From the NCBI RefSeq assembly GCF_024213665.1, contig NZ_JANAVP010000008.1:183963-247962 (forward strand): a DNA stretch of 64,000 nucleotides, in the 5' to 3' direction. The notes beneath the pieces were generated by a model. That model did no database searches, had not been told where the DNA came from, and worked only from the letters and a program-made list of their open reading frames with translations. Positions within the stretch are counted from its first letter, which is position 1. Each line of letters starts with the position of its first letter. Shown in pieces: positions 9,578 through 23,500 of this stretch. Source of the DNA: Streptomyces sp. A3M-1-3. GTDB taxonomy: Bacteria; Actinomycetota; Actinomycetes; Streptomycetales; Streptomycetaceae. The translations under genes and the position numbers were made by a program.

Positions 9578-10828
9578 TTGACCGATGCATGGGTGGCTCT
9601 GGAGACCGGAGCCGATCCGGCGGAACGCCTGGGAGTGCTGCGCCGGGCACATGAGGCGTTCACCACGGCCGGCCACGTCGGGCGGCGCGTGAGGCCCGTG
9701 GTGGCCGAGTCGTGGCAGCGCTCCGCGCGCGCCCGGGTCAGCCCCGAGACCACGGCCCGGATCGACCTGACCGACGGGGACCTCGCCACGTACCGGGACG
9801 AGCATCCGCTGTCCCGGGTGATGCCGCTCTTCCGCGAACTGGTGGGCACGTTCGCCAGCGACGGCGAGCATCTTCTCGCGGTGTGCGACGCGCAGGGCAG
9901 GCTGCTCTGGGTGGAAGGGCACGCCGGTACGCGGCGCCGGGCCGGGCTGCTGAACTTCGTGCCGGGCGCCCACTGGGCGGAGTCCGCGATGGGCACGAAC
10001 GCGCCGGGGACGGCCGTGGCCGTGGACCGGCCCGTGCAGGTGTTCGCCGCGGAGCACTTCAGCCGTCCGGTGCAGCCCTGGACCTGCGCCGCCGCGCCCG
10101 TGCACGACCCGCACACCGGTCGGGTGCTCGGGGCCGTGGACATCACCGGCGGCGACGGACTGGCCCATCCGCACTCGCTGGCGTTCGTCCGGGCGGTGGC
10201 GCGCGCGGCCGAGTCGCAGCTGGCTCTGATGACGCCACCGGCGCCCGCCCCCGTGCAGCTCGGCGCACTCGGCCGGGACGAGGCGCTGCTGGTCGCCGGC
10301 GGCCGCAAGGTGCGGCTCAGCCGCCGGCACAGCGAGATCCTCGTCCTGCTCGCCCGCCACCCGGAGGGTCTGACCGGCGACGAACTCCTCGTCGCTTTGT
10401 ACGAGGACGAGTCGGTCACCCCGGTCACCCTGCGCGCCGAGCTGTCCCGGCTGCGCCACCTCCTCGGCCCCGCGCTCCTGCTCTCCCGCCCCTACCGGCC
10501 GGCCACCGCGGTCGACACGGACTTCGACGCCGTGGCCCGGCGGCTGGCCTCCGGTGCGACCGCTGCGGCGCTGAGCGCATACCGGGGGCCTCTGCTGCCC
10601 GGTTCCACGGCTCCCGGGGTGGTACGCCTGCGCTGCCGGCTGCAGGAGCAGCTGCGCGCCGCGCTGATCGCCCGCGCGGATCCGGGGCTGCTGGCCGACT
10701 GGGCGCACAGCCCGTGGGGCGAGGACGACCTTCCGGTGTGGCGGGCGCTGGCCTCCGTACTCCCGGCGGAGCGGGGGGCACCGGCCCTGGCCCGAGTACG
10801 TGCGCTGGACGCGTGGCAGGGCTCGTGA
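9578..10828 (+). CDS. GAF-domain transcriptional regulator of the aldehyde/choline-type locus
   Basis: Regulator of 416 aa. A TTG at 9578 is the best start: GGGAGG sits five to six bases upstream, and the preceding frame does not look coding. Residues about 30-215 form an AcoR-like sensor: VVAESWQRSARARV, then a GAF core with LLNFVPGAHWAESAMGTNA and GAVDITGG. The C terminus replaces the usual sigma-54 and Fis modules with a winged-helix-like segment (about 245-320, LSRRHSEILVLLARHPEGLTG). It lies directly upstream of, and in line with, the aldehyde dehydrogenase operon and probably activates it in response to a small organic inducer. The inducer is unknown. Confidence 0.8.
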   Translation: MTDAWVALETGADPAERLGVLRRAHEAFTTAGHVGRRVRPVVAESWQRSARARVSPETTARIDLTDGDLATYRDEHPLSRVMPLFRELVGTFASDGEHLLAVCDAQGRLLWVEGHAGTRRRAGLLNFVPGAHWAESAMGTNAPGTAVAVDRPVQVFAAEHFSRPVQPWTCAAAPVHDPHTGRVLGAVDITGGDGLAHPHSLAFVRAVARAAESQLALMTPPAPAPVQLGALGRDEALLVAGGRKVRLSRRHSEILVLLARHPEGLTGDELLVALYEDESVTPVTLRAELSRLRHLLGPALLLSRPYRPATAVDTDFDAVARRLASGATAAALSAYRGPLLPGSTAPGVVRLRCRLQEQLRAALIARADPGLLADWAHSPWGEDDLPVWRALASVLPAERGAPALARVRALDAWQGS

Positions 10829-10831
10829 CAT

Positions 10832-10848
10832 GGCCGGGTTCTCCGGCC
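10832..10848 (+). terminator. hairpin after the GAF regulator
   Basis: GGCCGG (10832-10837) pairs perfectly with CCGGCC (10843-10848) across a five-base loop, four bases after the regulator stop. No T-run follows, which is usual in streptomycetes. The stem is short. Confidence 0.4.
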
Positions 10849-10980
10849 GGCCGGCTCTCCCGTCCTGCGGATACGGCCCGGCTTCCTTAGTGTCGGTGGA
10901 TGGGGTACGCGGCGTGGCCGTCCCGGCCTGCCGGGCCCCTGACGGTGCACCTCGACTGTCGAACCCCTCAGGAGTCCCCA

Positions 10981-12449
10981 TGCCTCAGCTGTTCATCGGC
11001 GGCCAGTGGACCGCCGCTGTCGACGGGCAGGTGCGCGAGATCCGCTGCCCCGCGGACGGCACTCTGGTCGGGACCGTCGACGAGGCGGGACCGAAGGACA
11101 CAGCCGCGGCCGTCGCCGCCGCCCGTGACGCCTTCGACCGCGGCCCCTGGCCCGGTACCCCGGCCGCCGAGCGGGGCAGGCTGCTGCTGCGCGTCGCCGA
11201 CCTTCTGGAGCGCGACAAGGCGACGCTGGCTCGCGCGGAGTCCCTGGACACCGGCAAGCGCCTGGTCGAGAGCGAGTACGACATCGACGACATCGCCAAG
11301 TGCTTCCGCTACTTCGGGAACCTCGCCGCCTCGGGCGGCAACGACCGGATCGTCGACACCGGCGAGCCGGACGCGGACAGCAGGGTGGTGCACGAGCCGG
11401 TCGGCGTCTGCGCGCTGATCACCCCGTGGAACTATCCGCTGCTGCAGACCTCGTGGAAGGTCGCGCCGGCACTCGCCGCGGGCAACGCGTTCGTCCTCAA
11501 GCCCAGCGAACTGACGCCGCACACCGCCATCCACCTGATGCGGCTCCTGGCCGAGGCCGGCCTGCCCGACGGCGTCGCCAATCTCGTCCTGGGCGCGGGG
11601 CCCACCGCGGGCGCGCCGCTCTGCGAGGACCCGCGGGTCGACATGGTGTCGTTCACCGGCGGGCTCACCACCGGCCGGCGCATCATGGCGGCGGCCGCCC
11701 CCACGGTGAAGAAGGTAGCCCTGGAACTGGGCGGCAAGAATCCGAATGTCGTCTTCGCGGACGCCGATTTCGAGGCGGCGGTCGACTACGCCCTGATGGC
11801 CGTTTTCCTGCACTCCGGCCAGGTCTGCTCGGCCGGGGCGCGGTTGCTGGTCCAGGAGGAGCTGCACGACTCGTTCGTCGCGGAGGTGGTCAAGCGTGCC
11901 CGCGCGATCCGGCTGGGCGGCCCGTTCGACGAGCATGCCCGTACCGGGCCGCTGATCTCCGCGACGCACCGCGACAAGGTGGAGGCGTATGTGGCGGCCG
12001 GCCTGGCCGAGGGCGCGGTGCTGCGCTGCGGCGGGTCCCGGCCCGACGACCCGGCGCTGCGCAACGGCTACTACTACCCGCCGACGGTGCTCGACGAGTG
12101 CACGCCGGCGATGTCCGTGGTGCACGACGAGTCGTTCGGGCCGGTGCTCACCGTCGAGCGGTTCCGCAGCGAGGACGAGGCGGTCGCGCTCGCCAACGAC
12201 ACCGTCTACGGGCTGGCCGGAGCGGTCTGGTCGCAGGACGTCGGCCGGGCGCACCGGGTGGCCTCCCGGCTGCGCGCCGGAACCGTATGGATCAACGACT
12301 TCCATCCGTATGTGCCGCAGGCTGAGTGGGGCGGCATGAAACAGTCCGGTTTCGGCCGGGAACTGGGACCGGCCGGGCTGGCCGAGTACCAGGAGGCCAA
12401 ACACATCTGGCGCAATCTCGCGCCGCGTCCGCAGCGGTGGTTCGAATGA
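10981..12449 (+). CDS. NAD(P)-dependent aldehyde dehydrogenase (betaine-aldehyde-dehydrogenase-like)
   Basis: Oxidises an aldehyde to the acid; 489 residues including the start, normal for the family. The ATG at 10981 follows AGGAG. Catalytic landmarks are intact: ITPWNYPL for cofactor binding, the general base in ELGGKNPN (Glu near 249), the nucleophile Cys near residue 283 in GQVCSAG, and ESFGPVLTV. The C-terminal WGGMKQSGFGRELG is usual for betaine-aldehyde dehydrogenases. It overlaps the permease start by four bases, and a GMC dehydrogenase follows, so an alcohol to aldehyde to acid route such as choline to betaine is likely but not proven. Confidence 0.92.
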
Positions 12450-14029
12450 GTACGGACTCCTCCGGCCGGGAGCCGGACCCCAGCAGTCCCGTCCGGACCC
12501 AGAGTCAGGAAGACGACGATTCACTCGCCGAGCTCGGGTACCGCCCTGAGCTCAAACGCACCCTCGGCAACTTCCACACCTTCGCCGCCGGGGTCAGCTA
12601 CATCTCGATCCTGACCGGCACCTTCCAGCTCTTCTTCTTCGGCGTGACCTTCGGCGGGCCCGCCTACTGGTGGTCCTGGCCCATGGTGTTCGCGGGCCAG
12701 CTGATGGTGGCCCTGTGCTTCTGCGAGCTGGCGGCCCGCTATCCCGTGGCCGGGTCGATCTACAACTGGGCCAAGAAGATGGGCGGCCCGCACATCGGCT
12801 GGCTCGGCGGCTGGCTGATGACGACGGCCACCATGGTGACCCTGTCGGCGGTAGCGCTGGCCTACCAGATCACGCTGCCACAGATCGACCCCTGGTTCCA
12901 GTTCGTCGGTGACGGCACCGGCACGACCGACGCTGCCGCCAACGCCGTGCTCCTCGGCTCCGTGCTCATCCTCTTCTCCACCCTGGTCAACGCCTTCGGC
13001 GTGCAGCTCATGGCCCGCATCAACTCCGCCGGTGTGTTCATCGAGCTGATCGCGGCCGTCGCCCTGATCATCTTCCTGGCGGTGCACATCACCCGCGGCC
13101 CCAGCACCGTCCTGACGGAGACCTACGGGCTCGGCAGCGGCGAGACTCTCGGCTACTTCGGTGCGTTCCTGACCGCGTCGCTGGCCTCCGCGTATGTGAT
13201 GTACGGCTTCGACACGGCCTCGTCCCTCGGTGAGGAGTCGCACAACCCGGGTCGCAACGCCCCCCGCGCCATCCTGCGGGCTCTCATCGCGTCCTTCATC
13301 ATCGGCGGACTGATCCTGCTCTTCGCTCTGATGGCGGTACCGGACCTGGCGGCGGAGGAGCTGTCCACGGGCGGCCTGCAGTACGTGGTGCTGGAGACGC
13401 TCGGTTCGACCATCGGCGAGATCTTCCTGTGGTGTGTGGTCGTCGCGATCACGGTCTGTGTACTGGCGGTGCATGCGGCCGGCATCCGGCTGATGTTCGC
13501 CATGGCCCGGGACAACAACCTGCCGGCGGGCTCTCACCTCGCCCGGGTCAGCCCGCGCTTCCGGACTCCGGTGGTGCCCGCCGTCGTGATCGGTGTGGTG
13601 GGTGTGGTCATCCTGGTGATCAACATCAATCAGCCGCAGATCTTCTCGGTGATCACCAGCATCGCGATCATCATGATCTACCTGGCCTACCTCCAGGTCA
13701 CCGTGCCGCTGCTGATCCAGCGGCTGCGCGGCCAATGGCAGCCGAGGGAGGGCTCCTTCTCGCTCGGCCGGTTCGGTCTGCCCGTCAACATCATCGCCGT
13801 GCTGTGGGGCGCCGCGATGTCCATCAACCTCGCCTGGCCGCGCCCCGACGTGTACAACGCGACCGGGCCGCAGCACTGGTATCTGCGCTGGGGCGCGTTC
13901 CTGTTCATCGGCGTCGTCGCGCTGGGCGGCTTCGCCTACTACTGGTTCGTACAGCGCAAGCGTACTGGCGTACTGGATGCCCACCGCGCGGAGGTCCTCG
14001 ACCCGACGCAGCCGCCACCACGGGGTTGA
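12446..14029 (+). CDS. APC-superfamily amino acid/amine permease
   Basis: Integral membrane transporter of 527 aa with about twelve hydrophobic segments from residue 46 onward. The first helix region (FHTFAAGVSYISILTGTF), the ELAARYPVAGSIYNWAK segment after helix 2, and SLGEESHNPGRNAPRAI (about 260-280) are hallmarks of the APC/AAT group. The start is the ATG that overlaps the preceding stop. Its place between an aldehyde dehydrogenase and a GMC dehydrogenase suggests it imports the amine or amino alcohol they oxidise. The long acidic N-terminal tail is soluble. Confidence 0.92.
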   Translation: MSTDSSGREPDPSSPVRTQSQEDDDSLAELGYRPELKRTLGNFHTFAAGVSYISILTGTFQLFFFGVTFGGPAYWWSWPMVFAGQLMVALCFCELAARYPVAGSIYNWAKKMGGPHIGWLGGWLMTTATMVTLSAVALAYQITLPQIDPWFQFVGDGTGTTDAAANAVLLGSVLILFSTLVNAFGVQLMARINSAGVFIELIAAVALIIFLAVHITRGPSTVLTETYGLGSGETLGYFGAFLTASLASAYVMYGFDTASSLGEESHNPGRNAPRAILRALIASFIIGGLILLFALMAVPDLAAEELSTGGLQYVVLETLGSTIGEIFLWCVVVAITVCVLAVHAAGIRLMFAMARDNNLPAGSHLARVSPRFRTPVVPAVVIGVVGVVILVININQPQIFSVITSIAIIMIYLAYLQVTVPLLIQRLRGQWQPREGSFSLGRFGLPVNIIAVLWGAAMSINLAWPRPDVYNATGPQHWYLRWGAFLFIGVVALGGFAYYWFVQRKRTGVLDAHRAEVLDPTQPPPRG

Positions 14030-14061
14030 CCGCCGCCCCCGTCTTGAGTTCTGGAGAGACG

Positions 14062-15636
14062 ATGTCCGCAGCAAGTGCTCCGCCCGAGCCGCCCGAGTTC
14101 GACTACGTCGTGGTCGGCGGCGGCACGGCCGGCGCCGTCGTCGCCGCGCGGCTGACCGAGAACCCGGATGTCAGTGTCTGCGTCGTCGAGGCCGGCCCGT
14201 CGGACGTCGATGACGAGAGCATCCTCAGGCTCGACCGGTGGATGGCCCTGCTGGAATCCGGATACGACTGGGACTACCCGGTGGAGCCGCAGGAGAACGG
14301 CAACAACTTTGTGCGGCACGCGCGGGCCAAGGTGCTCGGCGGCTGCTCCTCGCACAACTCCTGCATCGCCTTCTGGGCACCGGCCGAGGATCTCGACGAG
14401 TGGGCGGCGCTGGGCTGTACCGGCTGGAGCGCGGCGGACTGCTTCCCGCTCTACCGGCGCCTGGAGAGCAACGACGGGCCCGGGGACCACCACGGGCGCT
14501 CGGGCCCGGTCACCATCCGTACCGTCCCGCCGAGGGACCCGTGCGGTACGGCGCTGCTGGCGGCCTGTGCGGCGGCGGGCATCCCGACCACTCCTTTCAA
14601 CACCGGCACGACGGTGGTGCGGGGCGCGCACTGGTTCCAGGTCAACGCCCGTGCGGACGGCGTCCGTTCGTCCGCTTCGGTGTCGTATCTGCACCCGGTG
14701 CTGGGCAAACGCCCGAACCTGGAAGTACGGACCGGCCTGACGGCCAGACGCCTCCTCTTCGACGAGGGCGGCCGGCGCTGCGCGGGCGTCGAGTACCTGG
14801 AACCCGACACCATTCACACCGGCGCGGTCCGGGCGCGGCGCGAGGTGATCGTCTGCTGCGGAGCCATCGACTCGCCGAAGCTGCTGATGCTGTCGGGCAT
14901 CGGACCGGCCGCTCATCTGCGGGACGTCGGTGTGGAGGTGCGGGTCGACTCGCCGGGAGTCGGGTCCCATTTCCAGGACCATCCGGAGGGCGTGATCATG
15001 TGGGAGGCGAAGCAGCCCATGGTCACCTCCTCCACCCAGTGGTGGGAGATCGGCATCTGCACCAGTACCGAACCGGGCCTGGACCGGCCGGACCTGATGT
15101 TCCACTACGGCTCGGTGCCCTTCGACCTGAACACCTACCGGCGCGGCTATCCGACGGCGGACAACGCCTTCTGCCTCACGCCGAACGTCACTCGGGCCCG
15201 GTCCCTGGGCACGGTCCGGCTGCGCACGCGGGACTACCGGGACAAGCCGAAGGTCGACCCGCGGTACTTCACGCACGAGCACGACATCCGCGTGATGACG
15301 TACGGGCTGCGGCTCGCCCGCGAGATCGCGGCGCAGGCCCCGATGGCGGACTGGACCGGCGCGGAACTCGCTCCGGGGCCCGGCGCGACGTCCGACGAGG
15401 AGCTGTTCGCGTACATCCGCGAGACCCACAACACCGTCTACCACCCGGCGGGGACCGTGCGGATGGGCCCGGCGGACGACCCCGGCTCACCGCTCGATCC
15501 GCAGCTGCGGGTCAAAGGGGTCAGCGGGCTGCGCGTCGCCGACGCATCGGTGATGCCGTTCCTGACTGCGGTGAATCCGTGCATCACCACGATGATGATC
15601 GGCGAGAAGTGCGCCGACATGATCAAGGAGTCCTGA
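14062..15636 (+). CDS. GMC-family FAD oxidoreductase (choline-dehydrogenase-like)
   Basis: FAD-dependent alcohol dehydrogenase or oxidase of 524 aa. The dinucleotide fold starts at [17 protein letters not shown] (about residue 15). The GMC signature near 90-105 reads [16 protein letters not shown], and the second signature is [17 protein letters not shown]. The C-terminal catalytic pair is visible in [14 protein letters not shown] (His) and [11 protein letters not shown] (Asn). The ATG at 14062 has GGAGAG upstream. It probably converts the alcohol substrate to the aldehyde used by the flanking dehydrogenases. Choline is one candidate; other amino alcohols or aryl alcohols are possible. Confidence 0.9.
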   Translation: MSAASAPPEPPEFDYVVVGGGTAGAVVAARLTENPDVSVCVVEAGPSDVDDESILRLDRWMALLESGYDWDYPVEPQENGNNFVRHARAKVLGGCSSHNSCIAFWAPAEDLDEWAALGCTGWSAADCFPLYRRLESNDGPGDHHGRSGPVTIRTVPPRDPCGTALLAACAAAGIPTTPFNTGTTVVRGAHWFQVNARADGVRSSASVSYLHPVLGKRPNLEVRTGLTARRLLFDEGGRRCAGVEYLEPDTIHTGAVRARREVIVCCGAIDSPKLLMLSGIGPAAHLRDVGVEVRVDSPGVGSHFQDHPEGVIMWEAKQPMVTSSTQWWEIGICTSTEPGLDRPDLMFHYGSVPFDLNTYRRGYPTADNAFCLTPNVTRARSLGTVRLRTRDYRDKPKVDPRYFTHEHDIRVMTYGLRLAREIAAQAPMADWTGAELAPGPGATSDEELFAYIRETHNTVYHPAGTVRMGPADDPGSPLDPQLRVKGVSGLRVADASVMPFLTAVNPCITTMMIGEKCADMIKES

Positions 15637-15649
15637 ACCGACCGCGACC

Positions 15650-15682
15650 GCAACGTGGTTGCAACGTCCCGGTGCCTAGCCT
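15650..15682 (+). promoter_or_regulatory. dyad and candidate -10 before the second aldehyde dehydrogenase
   Basis: GCAAC (15650-15654) and GTTGC (15658-15662) form a perfect dyad around GTG, and GCAACGT is also directly repeated 11 bases apart (15650, 15661). A TAGCCT at 15677-15682 could be a -10 box. The arrangement suggests that the downstream gene has its own regulated promoter. Confidence 0.35.
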
Positions 15683-15737
15683 CGCGCCGAGCGCCGCCCA
15701 ATGGCGGACGGCGCCCCTCACCGGGAGGCCACTGAAG

Positions 15738-17261
<1,524 letters not shown>

Positions 17262-17273
17262 CGGCCCGAACAG

Positions 17274-17311
17274 AGGTACCTGACTTGGCCTCTTGCCCGG
17301 GTCAGGTACCT
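17274..17311 (+). terminator. strong hairpin ending the catabolic locus
   Basis: AGGTACCTGAC (17274-17284) pairs perfectly over 11 bases with GTCAGGTACCT (17301-17311) across a 16-base loop, 12 bases after the aldehyde dehydrogenase stop. It is the most convincing factor-independent-type stem in the window, although a T-run is lacking. Confidence 0.7.
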
Positions 17312-17581
17312 TCGACGGCCCGCTCAGTCGTGCGGTCGCGGTCGGCCCGAGGTCGCCTGAGCCGGCAGCCGTAGCGCCGTTCCCGCCTCCGAACCAGCCG
17401 GGGGCGGTCGCCACGACAAGGACCTGGTCGTCGGAGAGGCTTGGCGCCTGCTGAGTGACGTTCCACAACCTTGTGATGTGCGCCCCACGCAATACACCCG
17501 AACGAGCGATAGCGCGCCGACAGTCACAGAACCGACAATGCTGATATCGGGGGAATATGCCGCCAGGCTGGGGGGGACACC
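17312..17581. other. intergenic region upstream of the toxin genes
   Basis: No certain gene. On the minus strand about 17340-17492 has coding-like third positions (a peptide containing LSDDQVLVVATAPGWFGGGN) but no stop before it runs into antisense of the aldehyde dehydrogenase, so it is either a remnant or chance. The promoter of the toxin operon should lie in the last 150 bases, which are AT-richer than their surroundings; no clear -35/-10 pair was picked out. Confidence 0.4.
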
Positions 17582-20500
17582 ATGCCGGACGCTGTGGTAC
17601 CAGCGGCTTCCACGTCGTCGAAGGATCAGTCGGCGGGCCACGGAGGCGCCGCCGGACCGCCGTCCGTGTCGCTGCCCAAGGGCGGCGGAGCGATCCGGGG
17701 AATCGGTGAGAAGTTCACCGCGAATGCCGTGACCGGCACCGGATCACTGACCGTGCCGCTGGCGGCGAGCGCGGGCCGCTCCGGATTCGGGCCGACGCTG
17801 GACCTGCGGTACGACTCGGGCGCGGGCAACGGTCCGTTCGGACACGGCTGGCAGCTGTCATTGCCGACCGTGACGCGCAAGACGGACAAGGGGCTCCCGC
17901 GGTACTCCGGGGACCCCGAGGACGTATTCCTACTGCCCGGCGCCGAAGACCTCGTCCCCGAGCCGGGCCCTCCCCGACGACGCGAGGAAGCCGGATGCGT
18001 CCACCTGGTGACCCGCTACCGGCCGCGCGTGGAAGGACACTTCGCGCGGATCGAGCGGTGGACCGACACTGTCTCCGGCGAGGAGCACTGGCGCTCCCTT
18101 TCGCAGGGCAACGTCACGACCGTATACGGACGGACCGCACAGAGCCGTATCGCCGACCCCGCCGACGCGCGCCGCGTCTTCACCTGGCTCATTTGCGAGA
18201 GCTACGACGACCAAGGCAACGCCGTCGTCTACGAGTACAAGCCCGAGGAATCCGAGGGTGTGGACCGGCGGCTGCCGCACGAAGCCCACAGAAGCACCCA
18301 CGGGGCGTCGGCCAACCGGTATCTCAAGCGGGTCCGATACGGCAATCGCGTCTCACGGCTCATCGACCCCGATCCGGACCGCGCCCAGTGGATGTTCGAG
18401 CTCGTCCTCGACTACGGCGATCACGACGCGGCCGAGCCCGGACCGGCCGAGACCGCTCCCTGGGCCTGCCGGCCCGACCCGTTCTCCACCTACCGGGCGG
18501 GCTTCGAGATCCGCACCTACCGGCGCTGCCGGCGGGCCCTGATGTTCCACCACTTCCCCGACGAGCCCGGAGTCGGCGCGAACTGCCTGATCCGCTCCAC
18601 GGACCTCACCTACCGCGAGGACCCCGTCCTCTCGTTCCTCACGGCGGTGACCCAGGCCGGCTACCGGCGCCGAGACACCGGCGGCTACCTGCGCAAGCCC
18701 ATGCCACCACTCGAACTCGGCTACACCACGGCGGTCATCGACGAGCGAATCCACGTCCTGGACCCGGACAGCCTGGCGCACGTACCGGCCGGCCCCGGCG
18801 GCCCCGGATACCAGTGGGCCGATCTGGACGGCGACGGCGTGGCGGGCATCCTGACGGAGCAGGCCGACGGCTGGTTCTACAAACCCCCGCTCGGCGAGGG
18901 ACGGTTCGGTCCCCTCCGGCAGATCGCCCCCCGGCCCTCCACGGCCGCCCTCCGGCACGGCCGCCAGGACCTGGTCGACCTGTCCGGCAACGGCCGCCTC
19001 GACCTGGTCGAGTTAGGCGGCCCCACACCCGGGTTCTACGAACGCACGGGCTGCCCCGGTGACGACTGGGCACCGCTGCGTACGTTCCGTTCGCTGCCCG
19101 TCCTCGACTGGCGTGACCCGAACCTGCGGCTGGTCGACCTCACCGGCGACGGCCACGCCGACGTCCTGATCACTGAGGACGACGTACTGACGTGGTACCC
19201 CTCGCAGGCCGAAGCGGGATTCGCCCCGGCCCTGCGCACCCGCCCGCCGCTCGACGACGAGCACGGGCCACGACTCGTGTTCGCCGACCCCGAGCAGTCG
19301 GTCCACCTGGCCGACATGTCTGGCGACGGGCTCACCGACCTCGTCCGGATCCGTAACGGCGACGTGTCCTACTGGCCCAACCTCGGGTACGGACGGTTCG
19401 GGGCGAAGGTCGTCATGGGCGACGCGCCATGGTTCGACGAAACGGATCAGTTCGACCAGCGCAGGGTCCGACTGGCCGACATCGACGGCTCGGGGCCGGT
19501 CGACATCCTCTATCTGCATCGCGACGCGGTCCGCGTCCATCGCAACCGGTCCGGCAACAGCTGGGCACCCCCGCACGACCTGCCCGTCGCCTTCCCGCGC
19601 GCCGACAGCGTCTCCCACGTCTCCGCCTCCGACCTGCTGGGCAACGGGACCGCCTGCCTGGTGTGGTCGTCGCCCCTGCCCGGCGACACCGGTCGCCACG
19701 TCCGCTACGTCGACCTGCTGGGCGGCCGCAAGCCGCACCTGCTCACCTCCGTACGCAACAACCTCGGCGCCGAGACACACATCCGGTACGCCGCCTCCAC
19801 GGCCTTCTCGATGGCCGACAAGGCCGCCGGGCGGCCATGGCTCACACGTCTGCCGTTTCCGGTGCAGGTCGTCGAGCGGGTGGAAACACTGGACCGGATC
19901 AGCGGCAACCGGTTCGTCACCCGGTACGGCTACCACCACGGCCACTTCGACGGCGTCGAACGAGAGTTCCGCGGCTTCGGCATGGTCGAGCAGTGGGACA
20001 CCGAGAGCTTCACCGCGCTCGGCACAACCGCGACGAACGCGGACCCGGCGAGCGACATTCCGCCGGTCCTCACCAGGACGTGGTTCCACCTGGGCACATT
20101 CGACGAACAGGCGCCGCTCGCCCGGCAGTTGGCGGACGAGTGCTGGGCAGGAGCGGCCGGCGACGCGCCGCTGCTGTCGGACACGCTGCTCCCCGACGTA
20201 CCGCTCACCCTCGACGAGCGGAGACAGGCATACCGGGCCCTCAAGGGAGCGATCCTGCGCCAGGAGGTATACGCACTCGACGACTCCGAGGCCGCCGACC
20301 GGCCGTACACCGTCTCCGAACGCTCCTACACCGTCCGCCTACTGCGGCACGCGGACGCCTGCGCACCACACCCGCCCGGCGGCGAGGCACCGCACGCCGT
20401 CCTCCATGTGCACTCCCGCGAGACGCTGACTGCGCATTACGAACGCGCCCTCCACCGCGTCGACGGGACCTGGCGCGCCGACCCGCGTGTGAGCCATGAC

Positions 20501-23500
20501 ATGGTCCTCAAGGTCGACGAGTTCGGAAACGTCCTGCGTTCGGCGTCCATCGGCTACGGCCGCCGCCACCCCGACCCGGACCTGACGCCGGCCGACCGGG
20601 AGCGCCAGGCACAGCTCCATATCGTCCTCGCCGAGAACACCTACACCCATCCCATCGACCGGCCGGACGCCTACCGCACACCGCTCCCGAGCGAGAGCCG
20701 CACCTGGGAGGTGCTGGGCCTCGCCCCGGCAGCCCGGGTGTTCGGCTTCGACGAGCTGGTCGGGCGACTGGCCGAGCCATGGCGTGAGCTGCCGTACGAG
20801 CACGAGGACGCCCGCGACCCGGCGGAACAGGCCCGCAGGCGCCTCGCGCACACCCGCACCCTCTACAGCGAGGACGATCTGACCGGCCCGCTTCCGCTCG
20901 GTGCGCTGGAACCGATGGCGCTGCCCTACGAAAGCTACCGGCTGGCCTTCACTCCCGGCCTGCTGGAGCATCTGTACGCAGACCTGGTCGATGACGAGAC
21001 CCTCACCAGGGCCGGTGGCTATGTACGGCAGGGGCAGGCGGACCAGGACGGCTGGTGGATCCCGTCCGGGCGGCTCTTCTACGCACCTGAGCCGGACGGG
21101 CAACTCGACCACGCACGGCGGCACTTCTTCCTGCCGCACCGGTTCCGGGACGCGTTCGGCGCCGAGACGCAGGTGACGTACGACCCGTACGACCTGCTGG
21201 TCCAGCAGGTGCGTGACCCCGTCGGCAATCTGATCACCGCCGGTGAGCGCGAGCCCGACGGCCGGCTGACGCGAGGCGGCAACGACTACCGCGTCCTGCA
21301 GCACCGGCTGATCACGGACGCAAACCGCAACCGCGCCGAAGTCACCTTCGACGCGCTCGGCATGGTGGTCGGCACGGCGATGACGGGCAAGGCGGAAGAG
21401 CGCCTGGGCGACACCCTCGACGGCTTCGACCCCGACCCGGACGACGACACCGTCGCCGCCTACCTCCGCGACCCGCTCGCCGCCCCGCACGGGCTGCTGG
21501 CAGGCGCCACGACGCGCCTGGTCTACGACCTGTTCGCCTACGCCCGTACGCGCGAGGCCGAGCGACCCGACTGTCCCGTGGTCGCCACGCTCGCCCGCGA
21601 GACGCACGACTCCGACTTGACCGAGGGCGAGCTGTCCAAGGTCCAGCACGCCCTCTTCTACTCCGACGGCTTCGGCCGCGAGATCCAGAAGAAGGTCCAA
21701 GCGGAGCCCGATCCGCACTCCGCCGTGCGCTGGGCCGGCACGGGCTGGACGATCTTCAACAACAAGGGCAAGCCGGTCCGCGAGTACGAGCCGTTCTTCT
21801 CGTCGACGCATCGTTTCGAGTTCGCCGTCATGACCGGTGTCAGCCGCGTGCTGTTCTACGACCCGGTCGAACGCGTGGTGGCCACCCTGCACCCCGACGA
21901 CACCTGGGAGAAGGTCGTCTTCGACGCCTGGCATCAGGCGGCGTGGGACGTCAACGACACCGTGCTGACCGATCCGCGCAAGGACCCGGACATCGGTGGC
22001 TACGTACGCGCCTGCCTCGACCGCCGGGGCGACTGGCGCAGTTGGTACGACCGCCGCGCCGGAGGCAACCTCGGACCCGCCGAGCGGGCGGCCGCTGAGA
22101 AGACCGTCGCCCACGCGGCAACTCTCACCAGGACCTGGGCGGACAGCCTCGGCCGCGCATTTCTCACCCTGGCGGACAACGGCTCCGAGTCGTACCCGAC
22201 CCGCACCGTCCTCGACATCGAGGGCAACGAACGGGAGGCCATCGACGCGCTCGGCCGCACCGTCATACGGTACGCGTACGCCATGGGCGGTACCCGCGTC
22301 CGACAGTCGAGCATGGAAGCGGGCGAACGACTGCTCCTCCCCGACGTCACGGGCAAGCCGGTGCGCAGCTGGAACGGCAGGGGATTCCAGTTCCGCACCG
22401 AGTACGACGCGTTGCGCCGCCCCGTCCGCGGTTACGTGCAGGGCGGCGATCTGCCTGGCGAGATCCTGTACGAGACCACCGAGTACGGCGAGGGCCGCCC
22501 CGACGACACCCGGCACAACCTGCGCGGCCGCGCCTTCCGCGCCTGTGACGGCGCGGGCGTCATGCGCAGCGACGCCTACGACTTCAAGGGCAATCTGCTG
22601 CGAGCGCGACGGCAACTGGCCGTGGAATACCGCCGGTCCGTCGACTGGTCCTCCCCCGACGTCCCCCTCGAGGAGCGCGTCTACTCCACCCACACCCGCT
22701 ACGACGCCCTCAACCGCCCGGTCGAGCTCACCACTCCGGACGGCAGCGTCACACGGCCGGTCTACAACGAGGCGAACCTCCTCGAATCCCTGGTGTCCCA
22801 CTTACGCGGCGCGGACGACCCAACGGTCTTCGTTGCAGACATCGACTACAACGCCCGGGGGCAGCGCACCTCCATCACGTACGGCAACGGCGCCCGTACG
22901 GCCTACGCGTACGACCCGCTGACCTTCCGTCTCACCCGCCTGCGAACGACCAGGGGCGGTGACACCGGGCTCCAGGACCTGACCTACACCTACGACCCGG
23001 CCGGAAACATCACCCACATCGAAGACGCCGCCCAGCAGAGCGTCTTCTTCCGCAACCGCCGCGTCGACCCTGGCGCGGACTACACCTACGACCCGGTCTA
23101 CCGCCTTGCCGAGGCCGCCGGCCGCGAACACCTGGGCCGTCCCGGCGGCACCCCCGCGCCTCCCGGCCGGAGCGACGCGCCCCGCGTCCGCCTGGCCCAC
23201 CCCAACGACGGTGACGCCCTCGGCCGTTACGTCCAGCGCTACGTCTACGACGCCGTCGGCAACATCCTCACCATGTTCCACCGCGCAACCGACCCGTCCC
23301 ACCCCGGCTGGACCCGCGCCTACCACTACGCGGAGCCGAGCCTCCTCGACCCGGCCCATGTCAGCAACCGCCTCACCGCCACGACGGCCGCCCCCGACGA
23401 ACGCCTCCAGCCCTTCGGCTACGACGCACACGGCAACATCACCGCGATGCCGGACCTCCCGCTGATGCGGTGGGACGTCAAGGACCAGCTCCAGGCCACG

